A program made the position numbers and the translations under genes. The notes beneath the pieces were generated by a model. It saw only the letters and a list, made by a program, of their open reading frames with translations, made no database searches and was not told where the DNA came from. Positions 1 to 9,210 of a stretch of DNA of 64,000 bases are shown in pieces; the first letter of the stretch is position 1; each line of letters begins with the position of its first letter. The DNA comes from Achromobacter sp. AONIH1. GTDB lineage: Bacteria > Pseudomonadota > Gammaproteobacteria > Burkholderiales > Burkholderiaceae_B. The stretch lies in assembly GCF_002902905.1 (NCBI RefSeq), contig NZ_CP026124.1:1612001-1676000 (forward strand), given 5' to 3'.

Positions 1-702
1 GACCAGGTTGTATTGCTGGCCGCCGCGCAGCGGATAGTGGACCAGGTGGCAGTGCGGGCCGGCCCAGAGCACGGGCGCGTTGATGCGCAGTTCCTCGGGC
101 ATGTTGTCGCGCTCGACCACGGCCCGGTAGACCACATGGCCGGTGACGCGCACCGGATCGCCCACCATCCGCTGGCGGATCACGGACTTGACGCCGTCGG
201 CGCCGATCACGGCATCGGCCTGGTAGCGGCGGCCTTGCGTGTCCACCACGTCGACGCGCCCGCCTTGCTGCGACACGTCGGCGATCTGGGTGGAGGTGTG
301 GAAGCGGATCAGCGGGTTCTGTCGCACGGCTTCCAGGATGGACAGGTGGATGTCGGCGCGGTGGATGACGGCGTAGGGGCCGCCGAAACGGGCGCGGAAG
401 TCCTCGCCCGTATCGATGCGCACCACCTCGCGGGCATCGACCGCGTCCATCATGATGATGTGGTCGGTGAAGACGGCGCGCTCGCGCGCGGCGCGGCCGA
501 CGCCCAGTGCGTCCAGCGCCGCGAAGGCGTTGGGGCCGAGCTGAATGCCCGCGCCGATCTCGCCGATCCGCGACGCCTGTTCCAGCAGTTGCGCCTCCAC
601 GCCCTGGCGCGTGAGCGCCAGCGCCGCGGCCAGGCCGCCGATGCCGCCGCCCACCACGATGACCGATTGTCGCGCGGCGCTGTCCGCCCTTGCCGTGTTC
701 AT
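1..702 (-). CDS. FAD-dependent aromatic hydroxylase, 3-hydroxybenzoate 6-hydroxylase-like (partial, C-terminus outside window)
   Basis: The first 234 residues are visible; the gene runs off the left edge. They begin MNTARADSAARQSVIVVGGGIGGLAAALAL, a Rossmann FAD fold with GxGxxG near residues 18-23. Further on come a DG-type motif (VIGADGVKSVIR) and IGAGIQLGPNAF, all typical of the PHBH/salicylate-hydroxylase family of single-component flavin monooxygenases. The start has a purine-rich GGGGA about 6 bases upstream. It is the last gene of a minus-strand operon carrying gentisate dioxygenase, maleylpyruvate isomerase and fumarylpyruvate hydrolase, so hydroxylation of 3-hydroxybenzoate (or a related acid) to gentisate is the natural assignment. 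Salicylate 1- or 5-hydroxylase is the main alternative. The family call is firm; the substrate is inferred from context. Confidence 0.85.
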   Translation of the reverse strand, partial: MNTARADSAARQSVIVVGGGIGGLAAALALTRQGVEAQLLEQASRIGEIGAGIQLGPNAFAALDALGVGRAARERAVFTDHIIMMDAVDAREVVRIDTGEDFRARFGGPYAVIHRADIHLSILEAVRQNPLIRFHTSTQIADVSQQGGRVDVVDTQGRRYQADAVIGADGVKSVIRQRMVGDPVRVTGHVVYRAVVERDNMPEELRINAPVLWAGPHCHLVHYPLRGGQQYNLV

Positions 703-771
703 GCCTGTTCCCCTGCCGCCGTTGTGTCCATCGTCATGATTCATGCCACCGCCGAGGGCGGCGTTGCCCGT

Positions 772-2124
772 TCAGTCCTGGCCGCCCAGGAACGCGCCTT
801 GCTCGCGCAGGCGCGCCTGCAAGACCGCCATGGGCAGTTCAGCCGGCAGCGTGCCGGCCTTCAACGCCAGCGCCGCCGCGGCGCCGGCGGCCTCGCCCAT
901 CGCGAAGCAGCTGCCGCTGACGCGCGCGGCCGACTGGCCCTCGTGCGTCATGGACGCGCAGCGGCCGGCCACCAGTACGTTGCGCGCCACGCCGGCGCCG
1001 CGTCGCGGCAGCATCATGCGGTAGGGCAGCTGGTTGTAGCCGCGCGATTCGGGAATGGGCGGCCACAGCCATTTCACGTCGCCGGCCATGTGCATCTCCA
1101 GCGGCCAGCCGTTCACGCCGATGCTGTCGTCGAAGTCGGCGCAGCCCAGCACGTCGTCCTGCGTCAGCATGTACTCGCCGACGATGCGCCGGGTTTCGCG
1201 GATGCCGAGTTGCGGCGCGATGTCCAGCACATAGGCCTGCTCGAAGCCCGGCACCTTGGCGCGCAGGAAGGCCAGGTACTGCACGATCTGGCGGCGGCCT
1301 TCCAGCTCGCCGGCCGACAGCGATTCGGCGTCGGTGCCGTCGGCCGCGCCGCCATCGGCATCGGCCAGCTGGGTCACGTTGACCCGCCATTCGTAGTCGT
1401 GCTTCTGCGGACGCACGATGGCGCCCCGGCGCGGGAAGGTGAATTCGCCGCTGGCGGCGGCCGCGTCCATCAGCGCCGGTATGGTCTTCCAGGCTTCCTG
1501 CGCCCGCGCGCCGTCGACGTTGCCGACCTTGAACATCAGCGTGGGATAGAGCATGCCGCCGTGGGCGTCGCCCTTTTCAAAGGGCAGGCCGGCCCAGGCC
1601 GCCAGGTCGGCGTCGCCGGAGCAGTCGATGAAGACGCGGCCGCGCACTGCGCGGCGGCCCGACTTGGTTTCCAGGAATAGCGTGTCCACGTCGCCATCGG
1701 CGCCGCGCGCCATGCCGGTGGCCAGCGCATGGAACAGGACGCCGGCGCCGCTGTCCCGCAGCAGGCCGTCGGCCGCGCACTTGAAGGCCGAGATGTCGTA
1801 GGCCTGGGCGTGGATCTTGCCCAGGATCAGGTGAGGCTCGTTCAGCCCGTCCAGCGCGCGCATGCGGTCCAGCAGCTCATCCGTCATGCCGTGCACCACC
1901 TGCCGGATCGTGCCGCGCACGTTGGCGTGCAGGCCGCAGAAGTTCGACACGCCGGCCGCCGTGCCCATGCCGCCCAGGAAGCCATAGCGCTCGACCAGCA
2001 GCACGCTGGCGCCGTTGCGCGCGGCGCTGACGGCAGCCAGCAGGCCGGCCGGGCCGCCGCCCAGCACGACGACATCGTATTCGCCGTGCAGCGGGGTCTG
2101 GCGGGCGGGTTCGGTGATGTACAT
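772..2124 (-). CDS. FAD-dependent oxidoreductase (PF12831-type), unknown substrate
   Basis: This 450-residue protein opens with a dinucleotide-binding motif (residues 17-27, DVVVLGGGPAGLLAA), followed by an RYGFLGGMGTAAGV segment characteristic of the FAD_oxidored family related to fumarate reductase and thiazole-synthase-like flavoproteins. A second typical segment is VFIDCSGDADLAAWAGLPFEKGD. The C-terminus has VLVAGRCASMTHEGQSAARV, also a family hallmark. The ATG is preceded by GGAG at good spacing. It lies between the Bug receptor and the aromatic hydroxylase in the gentisate operon, 27 bases after the Bug gene. It has no recognised place in the standard gentisate pathway, so its reaction is unknown; it may act on a side-chain or ring-reduced precursor. 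Confidence 0.8.
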   Translation of the reverse strand: MYITEPARQTPLHGEYDVVVLGGGPAGLLAAVSAARNGASVLLVERYGFLGGMGTAAGVSNFCGLHANVRGTIRQVVHGMTDELLDRMRALDGLNEPHLILGKIHAQAYDISAFKCAADGLLRDSGAGVLFHALATGMARGADGDVDTLFLETKSGRRAVRGRVFIDCSGDADLAAWAGLPFEKGDAHGGMLYPTLMFKVGNVDGARAQEAWKTIPALMDAAAASGEFTFPRRGAIVRPQKHDYEWRVNVTQLADADGGAADGTDAESLSAGELEGRRQIVQYLAFLRAKVPGFEQAYVLDIAPQLGIRETRRIVGEYMLTQDDVLGCADFDDSIGVNGWPLEMHMAGDVKWLWPPIPESRGYNQLPYRMMLPRRGAGVARNVLVAGRCASMTHEGQSAARVSGSCFAMGEAAGAAAALALKAGTLPAELPMAVLQARLREQGAFLGGQD

Positions 2125-2151
2125 CCGTGTCTCCTTGCCGGCGCGGCGCGC

Positions 2152-3135
2152 TTACTGGCCCTTGATGCCGAGTTTCTTGATGATGGGGCTCCAGCGTTGC
2201 AGCTCGTCGTCCATGTAGGCGCGGAACTGCGCGGGCGTGTCGCCCACCGGATCCATGAACTGGGCCTGCAGGCGCTTGGCGACCTCCGGATCGCGGATCG
2301 CCTGGATCAGCGCGTCGGACAGTTTCTTCTGGATGTCGGTCGGCACCTTGGACGAGATGACGAAGCCGATCCAGGCCGAGCCCTCGATGCCCTGCACGCC
2401 GGCCTCGGCCAGCGTGGGAATCTCTGGCAGCAGCGCCGAGCGCTTGGAAGAGGTCACCGCCAGCGCTTTCAGCCTGCCGTCCTTGACCATGGGCATGACC
2501 GCGATGGGCGGTAGCGCGCCGAATTGCGTGTCGCCCGACATCAGCGAGGTCAGCGCGGCCGGCGACGAGGGATAGGGCACATGCGTGGCGCGCGCGCCGA
2601 TCTGCTGCAGCAGCAGTTCCACCGCCAGGTGGGACACGGTGCCCGTGCCGGTCGAGGGGAAGTTGTACTTGTCCGGGTTCTTCTTCAGCGCGTCCAGCAG
2701 CTGGCCGACGTTGGCGATGCCGGAACCGGCCGGCACCACCAGCACGTTGGGCTGGTGCACCGCCAGCGTCAGCGGCGCCAGGTCGGTGGCGGGCGCATAG
2801 GGCAGCTTGTCGAACAGCAGCGTGTTGTTCACCAGCGGGCCGGTGATGGACACGCCGAAGGTGTAGCCGTCGGGCTTGGCATTGGCGATGGCATAGGTGC
2901 CGATGTTGCCGCTGGCGCCGGGCTTGTTCTCGACCACGATGCTCTGGCCGAGCAGCGCGCCCGCTTTCTCGGTGACGATGCGCGCCACCTGGTCCGGGCT
3001 GGAGCCGGGGCCGAACGGCACCAGCGCCTTGAGCGGCTGGCTGGGCCAGGCCTGGGCCTGGGCGGCGGCCAGCGGCGCCAGCGCGGCGAGGGCCAGCGCG
3101 ACGGCGCTTGCGGCCAGGGTCAAGGGCTTATGCAT
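2152..3135 (-). CDS. Bug-family tripartite tricarboxylate transporter substrate-binding protein
   Basis: This 327-residue periplasmic solute receptor has an N-terminal signal peptide of about 25-29 residues ending in AAAQAQA. The Bug signature follows (KALVPFGPGSSPDQVARIV), then VENKPGASGNIGT, where the ligand carboxylate loop lies. Bug proteins bind carboxylates and are greatly expanded in Bordetella and Achromobacter, usually without a dedicated membrane partner next door, as here: no TctA/TctB genes are present. Its start overlaps the end of the upstream chorismate-mutase-like gene by 8 bases, so it is probably translationally coupled. By context it may capture hydroxybenzoates or gentisate; the ligand is not evident from sequence. 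Confidence 0.9.
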   Translation of the reverse strand: MHKPLTLAASAVALALAALAPLAAAQAQAWPSQPLKALVPFGPGSSPDQVARIVTEKAGALLGQSIVVENKPGASGNIGTYAIANAKPDGYTFGVSITGPLVNNTLLFDKLPYAPATDLAPLTLAVHQPNVLVVPAGSGIANVGQLLDALKKNPDKYNFPSTGTGTVSHLAVELLLQQIGARATHVPYPSSPAALTSLMSGDTQFGALPPIAVMPMVKDGRLKALAVTSSKRSALLPEIPTLAEAGVQGIEGSAWIGFVISSKVPTDIQKKLSDALIQAIRDPEVAKRLQAQFMDPVGDTPAQFRAYMDDELQRWSPIIKKLGIKGQ

Positions 3136-3505
3136 GGTTGTCTCCCGCGTCCTTCATGGCATCGAAGTAGGTCTGTTCATTGGCGATGAAGGCCGCCACC
3201 ATGGCGCGGTAGGCGGCGTCGACCACCTGCTCCAGATTGGCGAAGCCCTGGTTGTGGCGCTCGGCCAGGCGGCGCGCCTTTTCAAAGACCTCGGCCTGGC
3301 GCGCCGGGGCGCTGACCTGGTAGGCGTCGCGCTTGAAGCGGGCGGCGTCCTTCACGTACATGGCGCGCTCGGCTATCAGCTTGACGATCTGGTCGTCCAG
3401 CCGGTCGATGTTGGCGCGCACGTCGGCCAGCGTGGCGCACAGGGGCCGGTAGTCCGGGTCCAGGTACTCGCGCAGCGGACGGCCTTGGGTATCGGGTTCT
3501 TGCAT
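3128..3505 (-). CDS. chorismate mutase / isochorismate-pyruvate lyase-like (AroQ-fold, PchB-like)
   Basis: A single all-helical AroQ-type domain of 125 residues. The segment LADVRANIDRLDDQIVKLIAERAMYVKDAARFK carries the conserved Arg, Arg and Lys of the active site. The C-terminal AAFIANEQTYF carries the conserved Gln. The YVK-AARFK stretch and the C-terminal IANEQ pattern resemble PchB (isochorismate-pyruvate lyase, which makes salicylate) more than monofunctional chorismate mutases, though this is by eye. There is no signal peptide, so it is cytoplasmic. It sits between maleylpyruvate isomerase and the Bug gene in a gentisate degradation operon, an odd place for an anabolic enzyme. It may have been recruited to act on a hydroxybenzoate precursor. 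Confidence 0.8.
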   Translation of the reverse strand: MQEPDTQGRPLREYLDPDYRPLCATLADVRANIDRLDDQIVKLIAERAMYVKDAARFKRDAYQVSAPARQAEVFEKARRLAERHNQGFANLEQVVDAAYRAMVAAFIANEQTYFDAMKDAGDNHA

Positions 3506-3520
3506 GGTTTCCTGCTGTGG

Positions 3521-4159
3521 CTATTGGATGTAGTCGGGCTGCTGGGCGGGCGCGGCCCGCTGGAAGGCGGGCTGGGCGACGCAGTGCTCATGGACGCGCA
3601 TGACATGGGCGTATGGCGTCAGATCGCAGCCCATGCGCTGCGCGTTGGCCACCTGGGGCACCAGGCAGCAGTCGGCCAGCGTGGGCGCGTCGCCGAAGCA
3701 ATAGGCGCCTTGGCCGTGGCGCTGCAGCAGCGTCTCGACGGCGGACATGCCTTCGGCGATCCAGTGGCGATACCAGTCGTTCTTCTGCGCGTCACTGGCG
3801 CCCAGCACGTCCTGCAGGTAGCGCAGGATGCGCATGTTGTTGACGGGATGGATGTCGCAGGCGATGGCCAGCGACAGTTCCAGCACGCGCGCCCGCGCCA
3901 GCGCATCCGTGGGCAGCAGGCGCGGCTCGGGATGGGTGGCGTCCAGGTAGTCGATGATGGCCAGCGACTGCGACAGCTGCGTGTCGCCGTCGATCAGCAG
4001 CGGCACGCCGGCGGACGGGTTCAGCGCCACATATCCGGCGGCGCGCTGTTCCTGTTTGCGCAGGTTCACCGGCAGGTATTCGTAGGACAGTCCCTTGAGC
4101 GCCAGCGCGATGCGCACGCGGTACGAGGTGGAGCTGTTGAAGAAGTTGTGCAGTTGCAT
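3521..4159 (-). CDS. maleylpyruvate isomerase / maleylacetoacetate isomerase (zeta-class GST)
   Basis: A 212-residue zeta-class glutathione transferase. The glutathione-binding motif is NSSTSYRVRIALALKGL near residues 8-24 (family SSxSxRVRIAL), and LNPSAGVPLLIDGDTQLSQSLAIIDYLD is the conserved cis-Pro/SNAIL-type segment. The C-terminal helical domain has DIHPVNNMRILRYL. It isomerises cis-maleylpyruvate, the gentisate ring-cleavage product, to fumarylpyruvate using glutathione. It lies between fumarylpyruvate hydrolase and the chorismate-mutase-like gene in one minus-strand operon. Maleylacetoacetate isomerase from the homogentisate pathway is the close paralogue; the neighbouring gentisate dioxygenase favours maleylpyruvate. 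Confidence 0.92.
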   Translation of the reverse strand: MQLHNFFNSSTSYRVRIALALKGLSYEYLPVNLRKQEQRAAGYVALNPSAGVPLLIDGDTQLSQSLAIIDYLDATHPEPRLLPTDALARARVLELSLAIACDIHPVNNMRILRYLQDVLGASDAQKNDWYRHWIAEGMSAVETLLQRHGQGAYCFGDAPTLADCCLVPQVANAQRMGCDLTPYAHVMRVHEHCVAQPAFQRAAPAQQPDYIQ

Positions 4160-4181
4160 GGGCGGCTCTTCGCGGAAGGTC

Positions 4182-4880
4182 TCAGGCCATGCGCACGCTG
4201 AGCGTGCCCAGGCCGTCCACGCCGCCGGTCATGAGGTCGCCGCGCACCACCGGGCCCACGCCTTCGGGGGTGCCGGTATAGATCAGGTCGCCGGCTTCCA
4301 GACGGAAGTACTTCGACAGGTAGGCCACGGTCTCGGCCACTGACCAGATGAGCTTGCCGATGTCGCTGCGCTGCTTGTCGCGGCCGTTGACCTGCAGCCA
4401 GATGCCGGCGCGGGCGATGTCGGGCAGCGCGGCGGCGGGGCGCAGCGGGCCGATCGGCGCGCTCTGGTCGAAGGCCTTGCCCAGCTCCCAGGGGCGGCCG
4501 GCCTCGCGCATCTTCATCTGCAGGTCGCGGCGTGTCATGTCCAGGCCCACGGCATAGCCCCAGACATGGTCCAGCGCGTTTTCCACGGCGATGTTCGCGC
4601 CGCCCTTGCCGATGGCGGCGACCAGCTCGATTTCATAGTGCAGGTTGGCGGTCTCGGGCGGGTAGGGCAGGGACAGCGTCTCGCCTTCGGCCACCGGCAC
4701 CACGGCGTCGGCCGGCTTGCAGAAGAAGAAGGGCGGTTCGCGGTCCGGGTCGAAGCCCATCTCGCGGGCATGGGCGGCGTAGTTACGGCCCACGCAATAG
4801 ACGCGGCGCACGGGATAGCGGTCGGCGCTGCCGGCCACGGGCACCGCGACGGGCGCGGCGGGGGCAAAGACGAAAGACAT
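4182..4880 (-). CDS. fumarylpyruvate hydrolase (FAH family)
   Basis: A 232-residue member of the fumarylacetoacetate hydrolase fold. Typical elements in order are YCVGRNYAAHAREMGFDPDREPPFFFCKPADAVVP, the metal-binding LHYEIELVAAIG (ExE), GLDMTRRDLQ, GKAFDQSAPIGP and IYTGTPEGVGPV. It hydrolyses fumarylpyruvate to fumarate and pyruvate, the last step of the glutathione-dependent gentisate pathway. The start codon has AAGGGTG about 6 bases upstream. It is flanked by maleylpyruvate isomerase (22-base gap) and gentisate dioxygenase (59-base gap). The size fits fumarylpyruvate hydrolases rather than the longer fumarylacetoacetases. Confidence 0.92.
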   Translation of the reverse strand: MSFVFAPAAPVAVPVAGSADRYPVRRVYCVGRNYAAHAREMGFDPDREPPFFFCKPADAVVPVAEGETLSLPYPPETANLHYEIELVAAIGKGGANIAVENALDHVWGYAVGLDMTRRDLQMKMREAGRPWELGKAFDQSAPIGPLRPAAALPDIARAGIWLQVNGRDKQRSDIGKLIWSVAETVAYLSKYFRLEAGDLIYTGTPEGVGPVVRGDLMTGGVDGLGTLSVRMA

Positions 4881-4939
4881 GGATCACCCTTCTGATGCGG
4901 GACTGTCGGAAAACGGAAAGGCGCGCGGGCGCCGCGCGT

Positions 4940-5992
4940 TCAGTCGGCGCGCGCTTCGCGCCAGACGCCCAGCGCGGCCTGCACCGGGCGGTCGGAATAA
5001 CTGAACAGCGTGGCGTCTTCCAGCGCCGCCAGCTGCAGCGGCTGCCAGGACGGCGCCACGAATACGTCGCGCGGGCCGAAATGGAATTCCTGCTCGCCGA
5101 TGCGGGCCGTGCCGCGGCCCTCCACCACGCAGTAGACGGTGGAGTCGGTGCAGCGGCTGGTCTTGCCCTGGAAGCCGGCGGGCAGGAGCTGCATGAAGGT
5201 GGCCATGGTGGGCATGGGATAGCCGCCCGTGGCCGGGTTCAGGTAGCGCAGCTTGACGCCGTCCCAAGGGTCCAGCTCGCCGTGGCGGTAGAGCTGGTCC
5301 AGCGCCTCGCGGCTGCGCTCATACGGGTAGTTGAAGATCGGCGAGGTGCCGCCCGTCGCCTGGTGGCGCACCGGCGCCATGTTGTGGCCGTAGCGCGCCA
5401 TGCTGTCGCCCTCGGGGCGGGTGACGGGCTGGGTGGCCGAGGGGTAGTTCTCGGCAAAGCCCGCGTCCAGGAAGCGCAGCAGCGGGATGTCCAGGCCGTC
5501 CAGCCAGACCACCGGCTCGCCGCCGTCGGCGCTGTCGGCGTTGCCGTGGTCATGCCAGGTCCAGGACGGGGTGATGATGAAGTCGCCGGGGCGCATGGTG
5601 GTGCGCTCGCCATTGACCGCCGTGTAGGCGCCGCGTCCCTCGACGATGAAGCGCAGCGCGGATTGGGTGTGGCGGTGGCTGGGCGCGATCTCGCCGGGCA
5701 GGATCAGCTGCAGGCCGGCGTACAGGCTTTGCGTGATGCTGGCCTGGCCGGGCAGGCCGGGGTTCTCCAGGATCAGCACGCGGCGCACGGCTTCCTCGGC
5801 GCTGATCAGCGCGCCGGAGGCCATGACGTCGGCGCGCACGTCCTCGTACTTCCAGATGGCGGGCACGCAGCGCGGCGCGGGCTCGCGCGGCACCAGGTTG
5901 TGCAGCGACTCCCATAGCGGGGCCATGTGCTTCTTGGCGATGCGCGCGTAATAGGCGGCGCGATCCGCGCCGGCGGTGTGGCTGTCCTGCAT
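4940..5992 (-). CDS. gentisate 1,2-dioxygenase
   Basis: A bicupin ring-cleavage dioxygenase of 350 residues that opens gentisate to maleylpyruvate with Fe(II). The first cupin holds the metal ligands in [16 protein letters not shown] and [10 protein letters not shown]. The second cupin ([17 protein letters not shown] to VAPSWQPL) lacks the histidine set, as usual in this family, where the C-terminal cupin is structural. The start was placed at MQDSHTAG because GGAG lies 7 bases before that ATG; an in-frame ATG 27 bases further upstream has no comparable ribosome site. It is the first gene of the operon, divergent from a LysR gene. Confidence 0.95.
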   Translation of the reverse strand: MQDSHTAGADRAAYYARIAKKHMAPLWESLHNLVPREPAPRCVPAIWKYEDVRADVMASGALISAEEAVRRVLILENPGLPGQASITQSLYAGLQLILPGEIAPSHRHTQSALRFIVEGRGAYTAVNGERTTMRPGDFIITPSWTWHDHGNADSADGGEPVVWLDGLDIPLLRFLDAGFAENYPSATQPVTRPEGDSMARYGHNMAPVRHQATGGTSPIFNYPYERSREALDQLYRHGELDPWDGVKLRYLNPATGGYPMPTMATFMQLLPAGFQGKTSRCTDSTVYCVVEGRGTARIGEQEFHFGPRDVFVAPSWQPLQLAALEDATLFSYSDRPVQAALGVWREARAD

Positions 5993-6164
5993 GCTTGTCT
6001 CCTGGGCGAGCCGGTTCAAGCCGGCTTCTGCTCGGGACCGTCGCGGCGGGGCGCGGTCCGGATGGTGGAGATGATTATGCGCAGGCAGCTATGTGTTTTG
6101 AAATGAAATTATCTTATTATCCATACGAAGAAATATATACCTCAGGGACAAGCAAGGGGCTTGC
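5993..6164. promoter_or_regulatory. divergent promoter region of gentisate operon and LysR gene
   Basis: The 172-base gap contains an AT-rich stretch at about 6089-6140 that contrasts sharply with the GC-rich surroundings. It includes a direct repeat ATTATC-TT-ATTATC (about 6108-6121). This is where the two divergent promoters and the LysR operator are expected. No convincing long dyad was found, so the operator is not pinned down. Confidence 0.5.
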
Positions 6165-7100
6165 ATGGACTGGACCCACCGGTTGCGCCTGCGCAACCTG
6201 AAGATGCTGCTCAGCCTGGACCAGACCCGCAACATCAGCCATTCGGCGGCCATGCTCAATACCACGCAGCCCGGCCTGTCGAAGTGGCTGAAGGATCTGG
6301 AAGACGATATCGGCCTGCCGCTGTTCGAGCGGCACGCGCGCGGGCTGCGGCCCACGCCGCATGGCGACGTGCTGATCGCCCACGCGCGCCGCGTCGAGGC
6401 TCAGCTCGACCGCGCCGGCGAGGACATGGCCGCGCTGCGTGAGGGCGGCGGCGGGCGGGTAGTGATCGGCGCCTCGGGCGCGTCGGCGTCCGACACGGTG
6501 CCGCTGGCGGTGATGAAGCTGCTCGAGCGCATGCCGCAGGCGCGCGTGAAACTGGTCGAAGGCACCACCGACCGGCTGCTGGAGCAACTGGCGCAAGGTG
6601 GGCTGGACATCGTGGTGGGGCGCTCGGCGCCCGAGCATCACGATCCCGCCATCCGCTACGAGGCGCTCTATCTGGAACCCATCCACCTGGTGGCGCGGCC
6701 GCGCCATCCGCTGTTCGCCGTCGCGCAGCCGGACTGGCCGCAGCTGCTGTCGTACCGCTGGATCCTGTGGCCCAGGGGCACGCCCATCCGCAATGCGCTG
6801 GACGCCGCGCTGGCCGCCGCCGGCCAGGTCGCGGCAGCCGACCACGTGGAATCCAATTCGGTGACCATCAATCTCACGCTGCTCAACAACAGCGACATGA
6901 TCGGCGTGGCCTCGCACCGCGCCGCGCTGCGCTTCTCGGAGCTGCGGGCCATGCGCATCCTGCCGGTGCGCCTGTCGGGCTTCGGCTCGGTGGCGATGTA
7001 CTGGCGCGAGGATGCCTTCCGGCCGGCGGCCGTGCAGGAGGCGATGGCGGCCCTGCGCGCCACGGTGGCCGAACACGCGCCGGGCGCGGCGAGGTCCTGA
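6165..7100 (+). CDS. LysR-family transcriptional regulator, probable gentisate operon activator
   Basis: A 311-residue LysR protein. The N-terminal winged HTH spans about residues 5-65 (LRNLKMLLSLDQTRNISHSAAMLNTTQPGLSKWLKDLEDDIGLPLFER) and a linker helix runs to about 90. The periplasmic-binding-like effector domain fills the rest (GASGASASDTVPLAVMKLL, LDIVVGR). It is transcribed away from the gentisate dioxygenase operon, the classic arrangement for a LysR activator responding to a pathway intermediate. AGGGG lies about 4-8 bases before the ATG. The effector is not deducible; gentisate or a hydroxybenzoate is the contextual guess. Confidence 0.93.
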   Translation: MDWTHRLRLRNLKMLLSLDQTRNISHSAAMLNTTQPGLSKWLKDLEDDIGLPLFERHARGLRPTPHGDVLIAHARRVEAQLDRAGEDMAALREGGGGRVVIGASGASASDTVPLAVMKLLERMPQARVKLVEGTTDRLLEQLAQGGLDIVVGRSAPEHHDPAIRYEALYLEPIHLVARPRHPLFAVAQPDWPQLLSYRWILWPRGTPIRNALDAALAAAGQVAAADHVESNSVTINLTLLNNSDMIGVASHRAALRFSELRAMRILPVRLSGFGSVAMYWREDAFRPAAVQEAMAALRATVAEHAPGAARS

Positions 7101-7101
7101 C

Positions 7102-7656
7102 ATGCCCGCGTCCCGCCGTGGCCTGAATGCGCTGATCGCGCAGTGTCGCCGGCTGGAGGCGGAGCTGGACGGCGCCGGGTCCAGGGAGTCGACGGCGATG
7201 CATCGCTTCGTCGCCGAGATGGACGCGCATCGCGCGCCGCCGGGCATGTGGTCGCCGCTGGCGCTGGCGGTGCTGACGATGGCGGGCGGGGTGGGCGTGG
7301 GGCTGGGCCTGCTGAGCCTGCTGCTGCCGCTGGCGGGCGCGGCGGCGGCGGCCTTCGCGCTGGTGCTGGCCTGCGCCGCGACCGCGCTGGTCCTGGCCAT
7401 CGGCGTGGTGGCCTTCATGGGCGGACACGCCTACGGGCTGGTGCTGCTCAGGCGGCTGGCGCTGGGTCTGGCGGCCGCCGGCGCGCTGGGCCTGATCGCC
7501 TGGACCCAGGGCGACATGCGCGCGGTGGGGCCGGCTCTGGCGCTGTCCTGCGGACTGGGCGCCTGGCTGGTGCTGGACAGCAGTGCCTTCTATGTCTACG
7601 CCGGCTACCGGATGGCGCGGCGGGCGATGGACCGGCGCGAGGGCCGCCGGCGCTGA
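7102..7656 (+). CDS. hypothetical multi-pass membrane protein
   Basis: 184 residues, starting one base after the LysR stop; a longer in-frame start at 7012 would overlap LysR by 89 bases and is less likely. The first 45 residues are polar with a helical, possibly coiled segment (ALIAQCRRLEAELDGAG). They are followed by four hydrophobic stretches at about 50-70, 75-105, 112-128 and 134-155, and a basic tail (RMARRAMDRREGRRR). No family was recognised. It is probably co-transcribed with the LysR gene. The helix-rich N-terminus followed by a tight membrane bundle suggests an inner-membrane accessory protein; no function can be assigned. Confidence 0.6.
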   Translation: MPASRRGLNALIAQCRRLEAELDGAGSRESTAMHRFVAEMDAHRAPPGMWSPLALAVLTMAGGVGVGLGLLSLLLPLAGAAAAAFALVLACAATALVLAIGVVAFMGGHAYGLVLLRRLALGLAAAGALGLIAWTQGDMRAVGPALALSCGLGAWLVLDSSAFYVYAGYRMARRAMDRREGRRR

Positions 7657-7683
7657 CCGCGCCGGCGGTACCGGGCGTGGCCG

Positions 7684-9196
<1,513 letters not shown>

Positions 9197-9210
<14 letters not shown>

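Noticed and set aside
13..1680. A 555-codon plus-strand open frame at the left end
   Set aside because: It is antisense to the hydroxylase and the FAD oxidoreductase, both of which have clear motifs; the frame itself has low-complexity His/Ala/Arg content.
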